This document shows, piece after piece, positions 1-6,291 of a stretch of DNA of 6,291 nt (position 1 is its first letter; every line of letters starts with the position of its first letter). Both the position numbers and the translations under genes were made by a program. The notes beneath the pieces are model-generated. The model worked only from the letters and a program-made list of their open reading frames with translations. It was not told the origin of the DNA and searched no databases. This DNA is from Planctomycetaceae bacterium (GTDB lineage: Bacteria > Planctomycetota > Planctomycetia > Pirellulales > Thermoguttaceae): positions 1 to 6,291 of the forward strand of contig JAIRLW010000195.1 in assembly GCA_031259095.1 (NCBI GenBank). Direction: 5' to 3'.

Positions 1-467
1 TTTATCAGGGACGGGGAGAATTTGGTTGGCGTTATCCCTCAAATAGATTGTACACAACACAGCCCAAACGCATGGCAAAACAAGGGGATGTGCTTTTAAG
101 TGTCCGAGCTCCAGTTGGAGATATTAATGTTGCCAATGAGGATTGTTGTATCGGACGAGGTCTTGCCGCAATAAATTGTGAATACACGTCTTTTATTTTA
201 TATCTCATGCAATCATTAAAAACACAACTTGAAAGTTACAATGGAGAAGGAACTGTTTTTGGCTGCATCAACAAAGATGATTTACATGGTATAAAAATAA
301 TAATTCCCTCTAAAGAAGTAGTTGTAAAATTTGAAAATGTATGTACTATAATTGATAGTATAATTTCCAATTACAGTCAACAATCTCGTAGCCTAGCTAC
401 TATTCGCAATACGTTGTTGCCGAAGTTGATGGGCGGTGAAATTGATGTACAACAAAAGGAGCGATGA
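1..467 (+). CDS. hsdS: Type I restriction-modification specificity subunit HsdS, 3' part
   Basis: HsdS recognises the target DNA sequence and holds the HsdM methyltransferase and HsdR nuclease subunits together. The reading frame is open from position 3, so the gene enters from the left edge; the TTG at 48 is only an internal codon. The visible part, about 154 residues, starts inside a target recognition domain. It reads FYQGRGEFGWRYP, then KQGDVLLSVRAPVGDINVAN and CCIGRGLAAI, which are hallmarks of the HsdS half-domain fold. It ends in a helical spacer with the typical tail IRNTLLPKLMGGEIDV (around 410-449). HsdS proteins are usually about 400 residues, so this is roughly the C-terminal third, with an intact end. 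The stop TGA (465-467) overlaps the start of the next small gene, which suggests translational coupling. An hsdM is expected to the left. The family is certain; the DNA target cannot be read from this part. Confidence 0.95.
   Translation, partial: YQGRGEFGWRYPSNRLYTTQPKRMAKQGDVLLSVRAPVGDINVANEDCCIGRGLAAINCEYTSFILYLMQSLKTQLESYNGEGTVFGCINKDDLHGIKIIIPSKEVVVKFENVCTIIDSIISNYSQQSRSLATIRNTLLPKLMGGEIDVQQKER
456..461 (+). promoter_or_regulatory. Shine-Dalgarno site for the DUF3644-like gene
   Basis: AAGGAG lies inside the last codons of hsdS. It sits two bases before the ATG at 464 and five bases before the ATG at 467, so the second ATG is the better start. It is the only convincing Shine-Dalgarno sequence before a gene in this window. 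Confidence 0.5.
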
Positions 468-589
468 TGAAACGACGATATAAAACGCTACTTGATAAAA
501 GTATTGCTGCAATGCGGACTGCCATTGACATCAACACGTATGAATATCGGACAAACAACCTCATTTTCAACCTAATTTTTCCGAACTAA
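467..589 (+). pseudogene. Truncated N-terminus of a DUF3644 family protein
   Basis: This short frame (40 codons from the ATG at 467) begins MKRRYKTLLDKSIAAMRTAI, which matches my memory of how DUF3644 proteins start. Those proteins are a few hundred residues long and are often encoded between hsdS and hsdR. The next residues, NTYEYRTNN, could be a shortened form of the following family motif, which usually has a few more residues before a (F/Y)xYRxE-like stretch. From about codon 30 the frame runs into the left arm of the hairpin element and stops at TAA (587-589), itself element sequence. No later part of the family is visible before hsdR, so the rest has been lost rather than merely split. 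The gene overlaps the hsdS stop and has a good ribosome binding site, so a short peptide could still be made. The family's function is not established to my knowledge. The family call is from memory and moderately sure; the truncation follows from the sequence if the call is right. Confidence 0.55.
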
Positions 590-603
590 ACAACCTCAGT
601 AGC
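545..603 (+). repeat. Left inverted arm of the fold-back element
   Basis: It pairs with 718-772. The two perfect blocks are CATTTTCAACCTAATTTTTC at 562-581 (partner 739-758) and TAAACAACCTCAGTAGC at 587-603 (partner 718-734). Between them the arms differ by a few bases and a one-base gap. Outside the first block the match weakens (ACAAAC near 551). The 10-mer AACAACCTCA occurs twice in this arm, at 554-563 and 589-598. Confidence 0.85.
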
Positions 604-615
604 CCAAAGGGGCTA
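600..615 (+). repeat. Small hairpin TAGCCC-AAAG-GGGCTA
   Basis: A perfect 6-bp stem (600-605 with 610-615) closes a 4-base loop, AAAG. It starts at the inner end of the left arm, so in RNA it would compete with the last bases of the large stem. It is short and has no U-tract after it, so it is not an obvious terminator. Confidence 0.6.
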
Positions 616-645
616 TGTAGAGACGCAATGCATTGCATCTCTACA
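616..645. repeat. 30-base near-perfect palindrome with TGTAGAGACGC ends
   Basis: The block is its own reverse complement except for one mismatched pair (C at 624 against A at 637). It reads TGTAGAGAC at the left and TCTCTACA at the right, around a perfect GCAATGCATTGC centre. Palindromes of the type GTAGAGACGC...GCGTCTCTAC are, from memory, widespread dispersed repeats in Bacteroidota and cyanobacteria. This copy appears to belong to that group. As DNA it could extrude a cruciform; as RNA it would form a strong hairpin with almost no loop. Confidence 0.8.
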
Positions 646-646
646 A

Positions 647-695
647 ACCTCATTACCTTATTACTTTGTTCGTGTTTTGAATGAGGTAATAAGGT
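647..695 (+). repeat. Imperfect hairpin built from two near-identical 8-mers
   Basis: Positions 648-663 read CCTCATTA then CCTTATTA, two 8-mers that differ at one base. The other arm, 679-694, carries their complements in the same relative order rather than mirrored. Because the 8-mers are nearly alike, 647-662 still pairs with 680-695 over 16 positions, with one mismatch, one G-U pair and a 17-base loop. A shifted pairing (655-664 with 686-695) is also possible and is perfect over 10 bp. Confidence 0.65.
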
Positions 696-717
696 CGGTT
701 GTGTGAAGAATCATTTT

Positions 718-772
718 GCTACTGAGGTTGTTTAATAAGAAAAATTAGGTTGAAAATGAAGTTTGTTTCGTA
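718..772 (-). repeat. Right inverted arm of the fold-back element
   Basis: This is the reverse complement of the left arm, with perfect matches at 718-734 and 739-758 and weaker matching outward (GTTTGTTTCG at 761-770). It ends about 20 bases before the hsdR start codon, so the 5' leader of hsdR is largely element sequence. A weak promoter-like pair, TTGAAA (750-755) and TTTAAA (773-778) spaced by 17, lies across its outer end, but it would leave a leader of only about ten bases; I do not call it. Confidence 0.85.
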
Positions 773-793
773 TTTAAAAAATAAAAAACTGCT

Positions 794-3700
794 ATGATAA
801 AAAATATATTTACCGAACGCAATTACGAGAACGCTGTTTTGGAACTATTCCGTGATGAGTTGGGGTATGAGACTGTTTGCGGTTACGATGTTAAACGGGA
901 TTATCATTCGCCGTTGTTTGTAGAACGGCTTGAAAAATCGTTGCGAAAAATTAATCCCAATAAACCTACGGAAGCAATCAATGAAGCAATTTATCGTATC
1001 TCAAATTATGAATCAAATAATCTCATTCAACAGAATATTCAGTTCACAAATTTTTTGCAAAACGGCGTTGAAGTTAATTATCATTTGTCAGGTAAAAATA
1101 AATCGGACTTGATCCGTCTTGTTGATTTTGAACATCCCGACAACAACGATTTCATTCTTGCCCGTCAATGGACAATCATTGAAAATGAGGAGAAACGACC
1201 TGATCTAATTATTTTTGTCAACGGATTGCCGCTTGTGGTGATTGAATTAAAATCTTGTTTTCGCGAAAACACGGATGTTTCAAAAGCATATCGTCAATTG
1301 CAGAATTATATGTGCGATATTCCTTCGCTCTTTATCTACAACGCCTTCATGGTGATTTCTGATTTCACGTTGAGTAAAGCCGGTACAATAACAGCAACAG
1401 AAGAACGATTTATGGAATGGAAAACAGTTGACGGCATTGTTGAAGATAAACGTTACGCATCATTTGAAACTTTATTTCGCGGTATGTTTGACAAAAAACG
1501 GTTTCTCAATATTTTGCAACATTTTGTCCTCTACTCCCATTCAACCGAAAAAGACGTCAAAATTTTAGCGGGTTATCATCAATATTTTGCCGTCAAGAAA
1601 GCAACTCAATCAACTTGTAACGTAATAAACAAAACACGTAATAATAAAAATAAAAACGGCAAAGCCGGTGTTGTTTGGCACAGTACCGGAAGCGGAAAAT
1701 CATTGACGATGGTTTTTTATTCGCATCTTTTGCAGAACATGTTACAAAATCCGACCATTGTTATTCTCACTGATCGAAACGATTTAGACAATCAACTTTA
1801 TACACAGTTTTGTAAATGTAAAGACTATTTGCGGCAAGAACCCCAACAAGCGGTAAACCGCAGCAATCTTAAAAAACTGCTTAAAAATCGTGTTGCCAAC
1901 GGTATTTTTTTTACAACAATGCAAAAGTTTGAAGCAAGCGATGAGCCGCTTTCAAAACGTTCTGACATTATTCTGATTGCCGACGAAGCGCATCGGAGTC
2001 AATACTCGTTTAATGAAAAAATTGATTCTACAACAGGTAAAATCAAATTAGGGTTTGCGCGGCTTATTCGAAACAGTCTGCCCAATGCAACATTTATTGG
2101 TTTTACCGGAACGCCGATCTCTTTCAAAGACAAAGATACGCAAGAAGTGTTTGGTGATTATGTTGACATTTACGATATGACGCAATCAGTCAACGACGGA
2201 ATCACCAAGCCGATCTATTATGAGAGCCGTGTTGTCAATCTTGGGTTGAACGAAAGTATTTTGAAACAGATTGATGAACGTTACGATATTATTTCACAAG
2301 ACGCCGACGAACAAGTGATCGAACAAAGTAAAAAACAACTTGCTGTCATGGACAAAATTTTGGGAAGTAAACAGGCGTTGGAATCTCTTTGTAACGATAT
2401 TGTCCAACATTACGAACAACGCCAAGAACGGCGCAATTTGTCAACCGAAAAAGCAATGATTGTTGCTTATTCACGATCAGTTGCGTTAGAAATTTATAAC
2501 AAGATACTCTGTTTACGTCCTGCCTGGAATGAAAAAATCAAAGTTGTCATAACATCCGACAACAATGACCCCAAAGAATGGAAAACGATTATTGGAACAA
2601 AAGAATATCGTAAAAATCTTGAACATAAATTTAAAGATGAAAACGATGAGATGAAAATTGCTGTTGTTGTTGATATGTGGACAACCGGTTTTGACGTTCC
2701 TTGTCTGTCAACGATGTATATTTATAAACCGTTACATGATCATACATTGATTCAGACTATTTCCCGTGTCAATCGGGTTTTTGAAGATAAAACCGGCGGT
2801 CTTATTGTTGATTATGTCGGTATTGCGTCGGCGATCAAAAAGGCAATGAAACATTACACGCAACGCGATCAAGAACAGTTTGGCGATCCTGATGTTACCA
2901 AAACAGTGTTACCAAAATTTCTGGAAAAGTTGGAAGTATGCCGTGCTTTGTTTCATGGTTTTGATTTGCATAAAATTTTTGAATCAAAATTTATTGAGGG
3001 AACAGACCGTGATCGGGCAAGTCTGATTGTTGACGGAATTAATTTTATTCTCGGCAATGATGATCAGAAAAAACTTTTTATCAAAGAAGCGTTGTTATTG
3101 AAACAATTTCATTTGCTTTGCGGTAGTTTGCTCTCGAAGCCGCAACGATTTGAATCGGCGTTTTTTGAAGCGGTACGTGTGGCTGTTTCCAGAACAGCAG
3201 CCGACAAGAAACTTTCGTTACAGGAAATCAATAAACAGATTAACGAACTTCTTAAACAGAGTATTAAAAGTGACGGTATTATTAATTTGTTTACGGATGT
3301 TCGGGAAGAGTTTTCAATTTTTGAACTGAAATTTTTACAAGAGATTGCCGCAATGAAACAAAAAAATCTGGCGGCGGAACTCTTGAGAAAATTACTTCGT
3401 GAACAAGTTACGATTTATCAAAAGACTAATATTGTTCAATCAATGCTTTTTTCTGAACGGATGGAGCTGTTGATGAACAAATACCGTAACGGACAACTCA
3501 CCAATGCCGAGGTGATTAGTGAATTGCTTGAGATGGCGTCGGATATTATCAAGGATCACGATGCCGGAAGAAATTTAGGACTAACAGTTGAGGAAAAGGC
3601 TTTTTATGATGCAATTACAAAACCCGAAGGAATTAAAGATTTTTACGATAATGCAACATTGATTAAATTAACGCAACAATTAACCGAATTATTGCGCAAC

Positions 3701-3859
3701 AATAGAACGATTGATTGGCAAAAAAAGGAGACGTCACGTGCGGCGATGCGTTCGATGATTAAGCGTCTTCTGAAAAAATTTAAGTACCCTCCCGAAGGAG
3801 TGGAAAACGCAACCACAACCGTCATCTCTCAATGTGAAATGTGGGTTGACCAAGAATAG
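794..3859 (+). CDS. hsdR: Type I restriction enzyme R subunit HsdR (HindI-like, C-terminal DUF3387 type)
   Basis: HsdR is the ATP-driven DNA translocase and nuclease of a type I restriction complex, working with HsdM and HsdS on unmethylated foreign DNA. The 1021 residues are a normal full length. The start MIKNIFTERNYENAVLELFR fits the family. The nuclease domain (about 1-210) has the PD-(D/E)xK pattern at D137, E151 and K153 (RPDLIIFVNG, VVIELKS). The motor follows: Walker A HSTGSGKS (296-303), DEAH box (397-400), FTGTPI (437-442), TGFDVP (631-636) and QTISRVNR (654-661). The helical C-terminal region (about 690-1015) carries RTIDWQKKETSRAAM and ends as DUF3387-type proteins do. No frameshift or lost key residue is seen. 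The first ATG after the hairpin element is at 794; no Shine-Dalgarno precedes it. It most likely partners the HsdS at the left edge. Confidence 0.97.
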   Translation: MIKNIFTERNYENAVLELFRDELGYETVCGYDVKRDYHSPLFVERLEKSLRKINPNKPTEAINEAIYRISNYESNNLIQQNIQFTNFLQNGVEVNYHLSGKNKSDLIRLVDFEHPDNNDFILARQWTIIENEEKRPDLIIFVNGLPLVVIELKSCFRENTDVSKAYRQLQNYMCDIPSLFIYNAFMVISDFTLSKAGTITATEERFMEWKTVDGIVEDKRYASFETLFRGMFDKKRFLNILQHFVLYSHSTEKDVKILAGYHQYFAVKKATQSTCNVINKTRNNKNKNGKAGVVWHSTGSGKSLTMVFYSHLLQNMLQNPTIVILTDRNDLDNQLYTQFCKCKDYLRQEPQQAVNRSNLKKLLKNRVANGIFFTTMQKFEASDEPLSKRSDIILIADEAHRSQYSFNEKIDSTTGKIKLGFARLIRNSLPNATFIGFTGTPISFKDKDTQEVFGDYVDIYDMTQSVNDGITKPIYYESRVVNLGLNESILKQIDERYDIISQDADEQVIEQSKKQLAVMDKILGSKQALESLCNDIVQHYEQRQERRNLSTEKAMIVAYSRSVALEIYNKILCLRPAWNEKIKVVITSDNNDPKEWKTIIGTKEYRKNLEHKFKDENDEMKIAVVVDMWTTGFDVPCLSTMYIYKPLHDHTLIQTISRVNRVFEDKTGGLIVDYVGIASAIKKAMKHYTQRDQEQFGDPDVTKTVLPKFLEKLEVCRALFHGFDLHKIFESKFIEGTDRDRASLIVDGINFILGNDDQKKLFIKEALLLKQFHLLCGSLLSKPQRFESAFFEAVRVAVSRTAADKKLSLQEINKQINELLKQSIKSDGIINLFTDVREEFSIFELKFLQEIAAMKQKNLAAELLRKLLREQVTIYQKTNIVQSMLFSERMELLMNKYRNGQLTNAEVISELLEMASDIIKDHDAGRNLGLTVEEKAFYDAITKPEGIKDFYDNATLIKLTQQLTELLRNNRTIDWQKKETSRAAMRSMIKRLLKKFKYPPEGVENATTTVISQCEMWVDQE

Positions 3860-3888
3860 ATGAGATAAAAACGAAACTTAGGTATAAT
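3860..3888 (+). promoter_or_regulatory. Possible sigma-70-type promoter for the second R gene
   Basis: A perfect TATAAT at 3883-3888 has the weak -35 candidate ATGAGA (3860-3865, four of six matches to TTGACA) exactly 17 bases upstream. Transcription would start near 3895, giving a leader of about 50 bases. If the host is Bacteroidota, its main promoters look different (TAnnTTTG). One such match, TAAATTTG at 3923-3930, lies too close to the ATG to be comfortable. Confidence 0.3.
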
Positions 3889-3943
3889 GAAAAATTGTGT
3901 AAATAACTATTTAATTTAACCTTAAATTTGATTGGATAAAATC
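3860..3943 (+). other. Spacer between the two R-subunit genes
   Basis: These 84 AT-rich bases separate two unrelated R subunits. I see no hairpin followed by a U-run, so there is no evident terminator and read-through from the first hsdR is possible. There is no clear Shine-Dalgarno before the ATG at 3944. Confidence 0.6.
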
Positions 3944-6291
3944 ATGTTAAACGCCAAAGAAGCAAGGGCAAGAATAAAAATCAATAAACTGCTTGAAAAA
4001 GCGGGTTGGAGATTTTTTGACGACGAAAACGGTAAAGCCAATATTGAACTCGAACAGCATGTAAAACCGACAAAAAAAATTATTAACGCATTGGGTGATG
4101 ATTTTGAAAGTCAACAAAATGGGTTTGTTGATTTCACGCTGCTTGATAGTCGGGGTTTTCCGATTCTTGTTTTAGAGGCAAAAAGAGCAAATAAAATTCC
4201 GCTCGACGGCAAAGAGCAAGCACGGAATTATGCACACAATTTGAGATGCCGTTTTATCATTCTTTCCAACGGCGATAGTCATTATTTTTGGGATTTAGAA
4301 CGCGGCGATCCCGAAGTAATCACCGAATTTCCAACACAAGAATCATTGGAACATCGTTTGGAATTTACGCCGGATAATAAACGGTTGGCTGATGAAAAGG
4401 TTGATGCGGAATATATTGCGGAAGTAAAAAAATCCGGTATCAGAGACGACCCGCGTTACAAAAACAAAACGTCAAGAGAGAAGTTTCTGAACGACGAAGA
4501 TATACATCTTTTGCGTCCTTATCAACTCAAAGCGATTGAAGCGTTACAAAAATCTGCTGCGGAAGGTAATGATCGTTTTCTTTTTGAGATGGCAACAGGA
4601 ACCGGTAAAACGTTGATCTCCGCCGCCGTAATCAAGTTATTTTTGCGGACAGGCAATGCGAAACGGATTTTGTTTTTGGTTGATCGTGTGGAATTGGAAA
4701 AGCAAGCGTTTAATTATTTCAAAAATTATTTGCAGAACGATTTTCATTCTGTGATTTACAAAAATAATCGTGATGATTGGAAGAGTGCGGAGATTGTTAT
4801 TTCGACGGTACAAAGTTTATCGGTGAATGACAAGTATAAAAAATTGTTTTCGCCGATTGATTTTGATTTGGTGATTAGTGATGAGGCGCATCGTTCAATC
4901 GGCGGCAATTCGCGGGCGGTGTTTGAATATTTTATCGGTTACAAACTAGGATTGACCGCAACGCCGAAAGATTATTTGAAAAACATCAATCCGCAACAAC
5001 TGTCACAAAAAGACCCGCGCGCATGGGAAAAACGGCAACTCCTTGACACCTACAACACGTTTGGTTGTAAAAACGGCGAACCGACTTATCGATTTAATTT
5101 GCTGGACGGAGTTAAGAACGGTTTTTTGATCAATCCTCTTGTTGTGGATACGCGAACAGATATTACAACCAAACTTTTGTCCGAAAAAGGATACGCTGTT
5201 ACACGTGAAAATAATGAAAACAATAATGATAATGAAGATGATGAAAATTATTTTCATAAAGATTTTGAGAAAAAATTCTTTTCTGAAAACACAAACCGCG
5301 TTTTTTGCGAGACGTTTATTAAGAATGCTCTCAAAGACCCGTTGAGCGGAGAGATTGGAAAAAGTATTGTGTTTTGCGTAAGTCAAAATCACGCTTCGAA
5401 AATTACGCAGATGTTAAATAAAATTGCAACAAATATGTTTCCCGATAAATATCATTCGGATTTTGCCGTACAAGTTACATCCGTTATTACCGACGCACAG
5501 CAATTCACGACCAATTTTGCGAATAATAATCTCAACGGTCAAACGCGTTTTTTGGAAGGTTACAAATCGAGTAAAACAAGAGTTTGTGTTACGGTTGGGA
5601 TGATGACAACAGGCTATGATTGTAAGGATATTTTGAATCTGGTATTGTTGCGTCCGATTTTTTCGCCGACTGATTTTGTTCAAATGAAAGGACGCGGAAC
5701 AAGAAAATATACGTTCAAATACACCGATGAAAATAATGAAATGTATGAAAAAGAAAAAGAACGTTTCAAGTTGTTTGATTTCTTTGCGAATTGTGAATAT
5801 TTTGAAGAAAAATACAATTACGATGAAGTTTTGAAATTGCCTATTGGGAAAAATTCCGGCAACGAGTTTGAAATAGGCGAGGTTGATCGCAGCGGTGAAA
5901 TTGAAATTTTTGAACCGGATAAAGTGAGAACAATGACTGAAACACAAATTGGAATTGAGGGAATGAAAGTTGATCGTAAACTTTTTGAGAAAGCGCAGAA
6001 AAAAATACAACATGACAAGGAGATAAAAAATGCAATTGATAACGAACAATGGGACAAAGCCGTACAAATATTGCGCGAAAAATACGAAAACCAACCCGAA
6101 CTATTTCTCAATCTTGAAAAAATACGGCAAAGTGAAAATTTAGATCGGCGGCTCACTTGGAGAGAATTTCTGGAACGTGTTTTTGGTTTAATTGACGGAT
6201 TCAAAACAAAAGATGAAAAACTTGAAGAAGAATGCGAAAAATTCATCGCCATTTATAAACCAGAAAGTAAATATATTTCGTACATTAAAGA
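3944..6291 (+). CDS. hsdR: Second type I restriction R subunit, EcoEI-like DEAD/DEAH helicase-nuclease, 3' end missing
   Basis: The frame is open from ATG 3944 to the right edge (782 codons) without a stop, so the gene is partial. It encodes another type I restriction motor-nuclease, of a different subfamily from its neighbour. The N-terminal nuclease domain (about 30-125) shows D63, E78 and K80 (GFVDFTLL, ILVLEAKRANK), followed by KEQARNYA and ILSNGDSHYFWDL. The motor has RPYQLKAIEA (191-200), Walker A ATGTGKT (217-223), DEAH box (313-316), LTATP (337-341), MMTTGYDC (553-560) and QMKGRGTR (580-587). An Asn/Asp/Glu-rich stretch (about 421-435) fills a loop that is usually variable. From about 660 a charged helical region resembles the EcoEI R C-terminal domain, with LTWREFLERVFG near 737-748. 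Family members are about 800-950 residues, so little is missing. This subfamily is often first in an R-M-S operon, so hsdM and hsdS are expected downstream. Confidence 0.93.
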   Translation, partial: MLNAKEARARIKINKLLEKAGWRFFDDENGKANIELEQHVKPTKKIINALGDDFESQQNGFVDFTLLDSRGFPILVLEAKRANKIPLDGKEQARNYAHNLRCRFIILSNGDSHYFWDLERGDPEVITEFPTQESLEHRLEFTPDNKRLADEKVDAEYIAEVKKSGIRDDPRYKNKTSREKFLNDEDIHLLRPYQLKAIEALQKSAAEGNDRFLFEMATGTGKTLISAAVIKLFLRTGNAKRILFLVDRVELEKQAFNYFKNYLQNDFHSVIYKNNRDDWKSAEIVISTVQSLSVNDKYKKLFSPIDFDLVISDEAHRSIGGNSRAVFEYFIGYKLGLTATPKDYLKNINPQQLSQKDPRAWEKRQLLDTYNTFGCKNGEPTYRFNLLDGVKNGFLINPLVVDTRTDITTKLLSEKGYAVTRENNENNNDNEDDENYFHKDFEKKFFSENTNRVFCETFIKNALKDPLSGEIGKSIVFCVSQNHASKITQMLNKIATNMFPDKYHSDFAVQVTSVITDAQQFTTNFANNNLNGQTRFLEGYKSSKTRVCVTVGMMTTGYDCKDILNLVLLRPIFSPTDFVQMKGRGTRKYTFKYTDENNEMYEKEKERFKLFDFFANCEYFEEKYNYDEVLKLPIGKNSGNEFEIGEVDRSGEIEIFEPDKVRTMTETQIGIEGMKVDRKLFEKAQKKIQHDKEIKNAIDNEQWDKAVQILREKYENQPELFLNLEKIRQSENLDRRLTWREFLERVFGLIDGFKTKDEKLEEECEKFIAIYKPESKYISYIK

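Larger units (their letters stand above)
545..772. mobile_element. MITE-like fold-back element, non-coding
   Basis: This stretch of about 225 bases is framed by two long imperfect inverted arms (about 545-603 and 718-772) and holds further inverted repeats between them. It has no coding capacity and no transposase. It covers essentially the whole gap between the broken DUF3644-like gene and hsdR. The pattern fits a miniature inverted-repeat transposable element or a similar dispersed palindromic repeat. The exact ends are unclear. CGTAT at 537-541 and again at 769-773 could be a target-site duplication but is short. The arms differ by small insertions and substitutions, so the element is not fresh. 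Only one copy is visible, so mobility is inferred from shape. Confidence 0.5.

Noticed and set aside
48..467. HsdS read as a complete gene starting at TTG 48
   Set aside because: The frame is open back to the window edge and the upstream codons (FYQGRGEFGWRYP) are typical HsdS sequence, so this is the end of a longer gene.
600..645. Rho-independent terminator after hsdS
   Set aside because: Hairpins are present but none is followed by a run of T on the + strand.
545..772. CRISPR array or tRNA in the intergenic region
   Set aside because: There are no regularly spaced direct repeats and no cloverleaf; the repeats are inverted.
930..1112. Small + strand frame of 60 codons inside hsdR
   Set aside because: It lies out of frame within a strongly recognised nuclease domain, with no family resemblance or ribosome binding site.
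3643..3825. Minus strand frame of 60 codons at the end of hsdR
   Set aside because: It is a shadow of the conserved C-terminal region of hsdR.
5204..5248. AAT/GAT/GAA-rich low-complexity tract as a phase-variable repeat
   Set aside because: The units are irregular and give an Asn/Asp/Glu-rich loop in frame; there is no uniform tandem repeat likely to slip.
5003..5392. Minus strand frame of 129 codons and a + strand frame at 5139-5345
   Set aside because: Both are shadows of the second R gene, partly caused by its AAT/GAT/GAA-rich stretch.
5414..6252. Long overlapping minus strand frames with many Phe, Ile and Ser residues
   Set aside because: They look membrane-like only because they are the reverse of a Lys/Glu-rich coding strand; the + strand encodes a clear EcoEI-like R subunit throughout.

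Overview
The window is part of a bacterial defence locus made of type I restriction-modification genes, all read left to right on the + strand. It is AT-rich by eye, with dense coding and the standard genetic code. The two large genes lack a clear Shine-Dalgarno sequence, while the small broken gene has a good one. This would fit Bacteroidota or another low- to mid-GC group, but nothing here fixes the taxon.

Layout. Positions 1-467 are the 3' end of an hsdS specificity gene. Its stop overlaps the start of a small gene (467-589) that looks like the beginning of a DUF3644 family protein, an uncharacterised family I associate with type I loci. That gene breaks off after about 30 codons. What follows is a non-coding, MITE-like fold-back element of about 225 bp (about 545-772), with arms of about 50 bp and smaller hairpins inside. 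The element ends about 20 bases before a complete 1021-residue hsdR (794-3859) with nuclease, helicase and C-terminal helical regions. After 84 bases, a second and clearly different HsdR-type protein of the EcoEI-like class starts at 3944 and runs off the right edge (782 codons seen).

How it fits together. HsdS and the first HsdR most likely belong to one type I complex with an hsdM to the left of the window (order M-S-DUF3644-R). The second R subunit probably opens another type I operon whose hsdM and hsdS lie to the right. Both R proteins keep their nuclease and motor residues, so neither looks dead. I see no wholly new system. The most unusual part is the hairpin element between hsdS and hsdR, which appears to have replaced most of an accessory gene and now separates the DNA-recognition gene from the nuclease gene.
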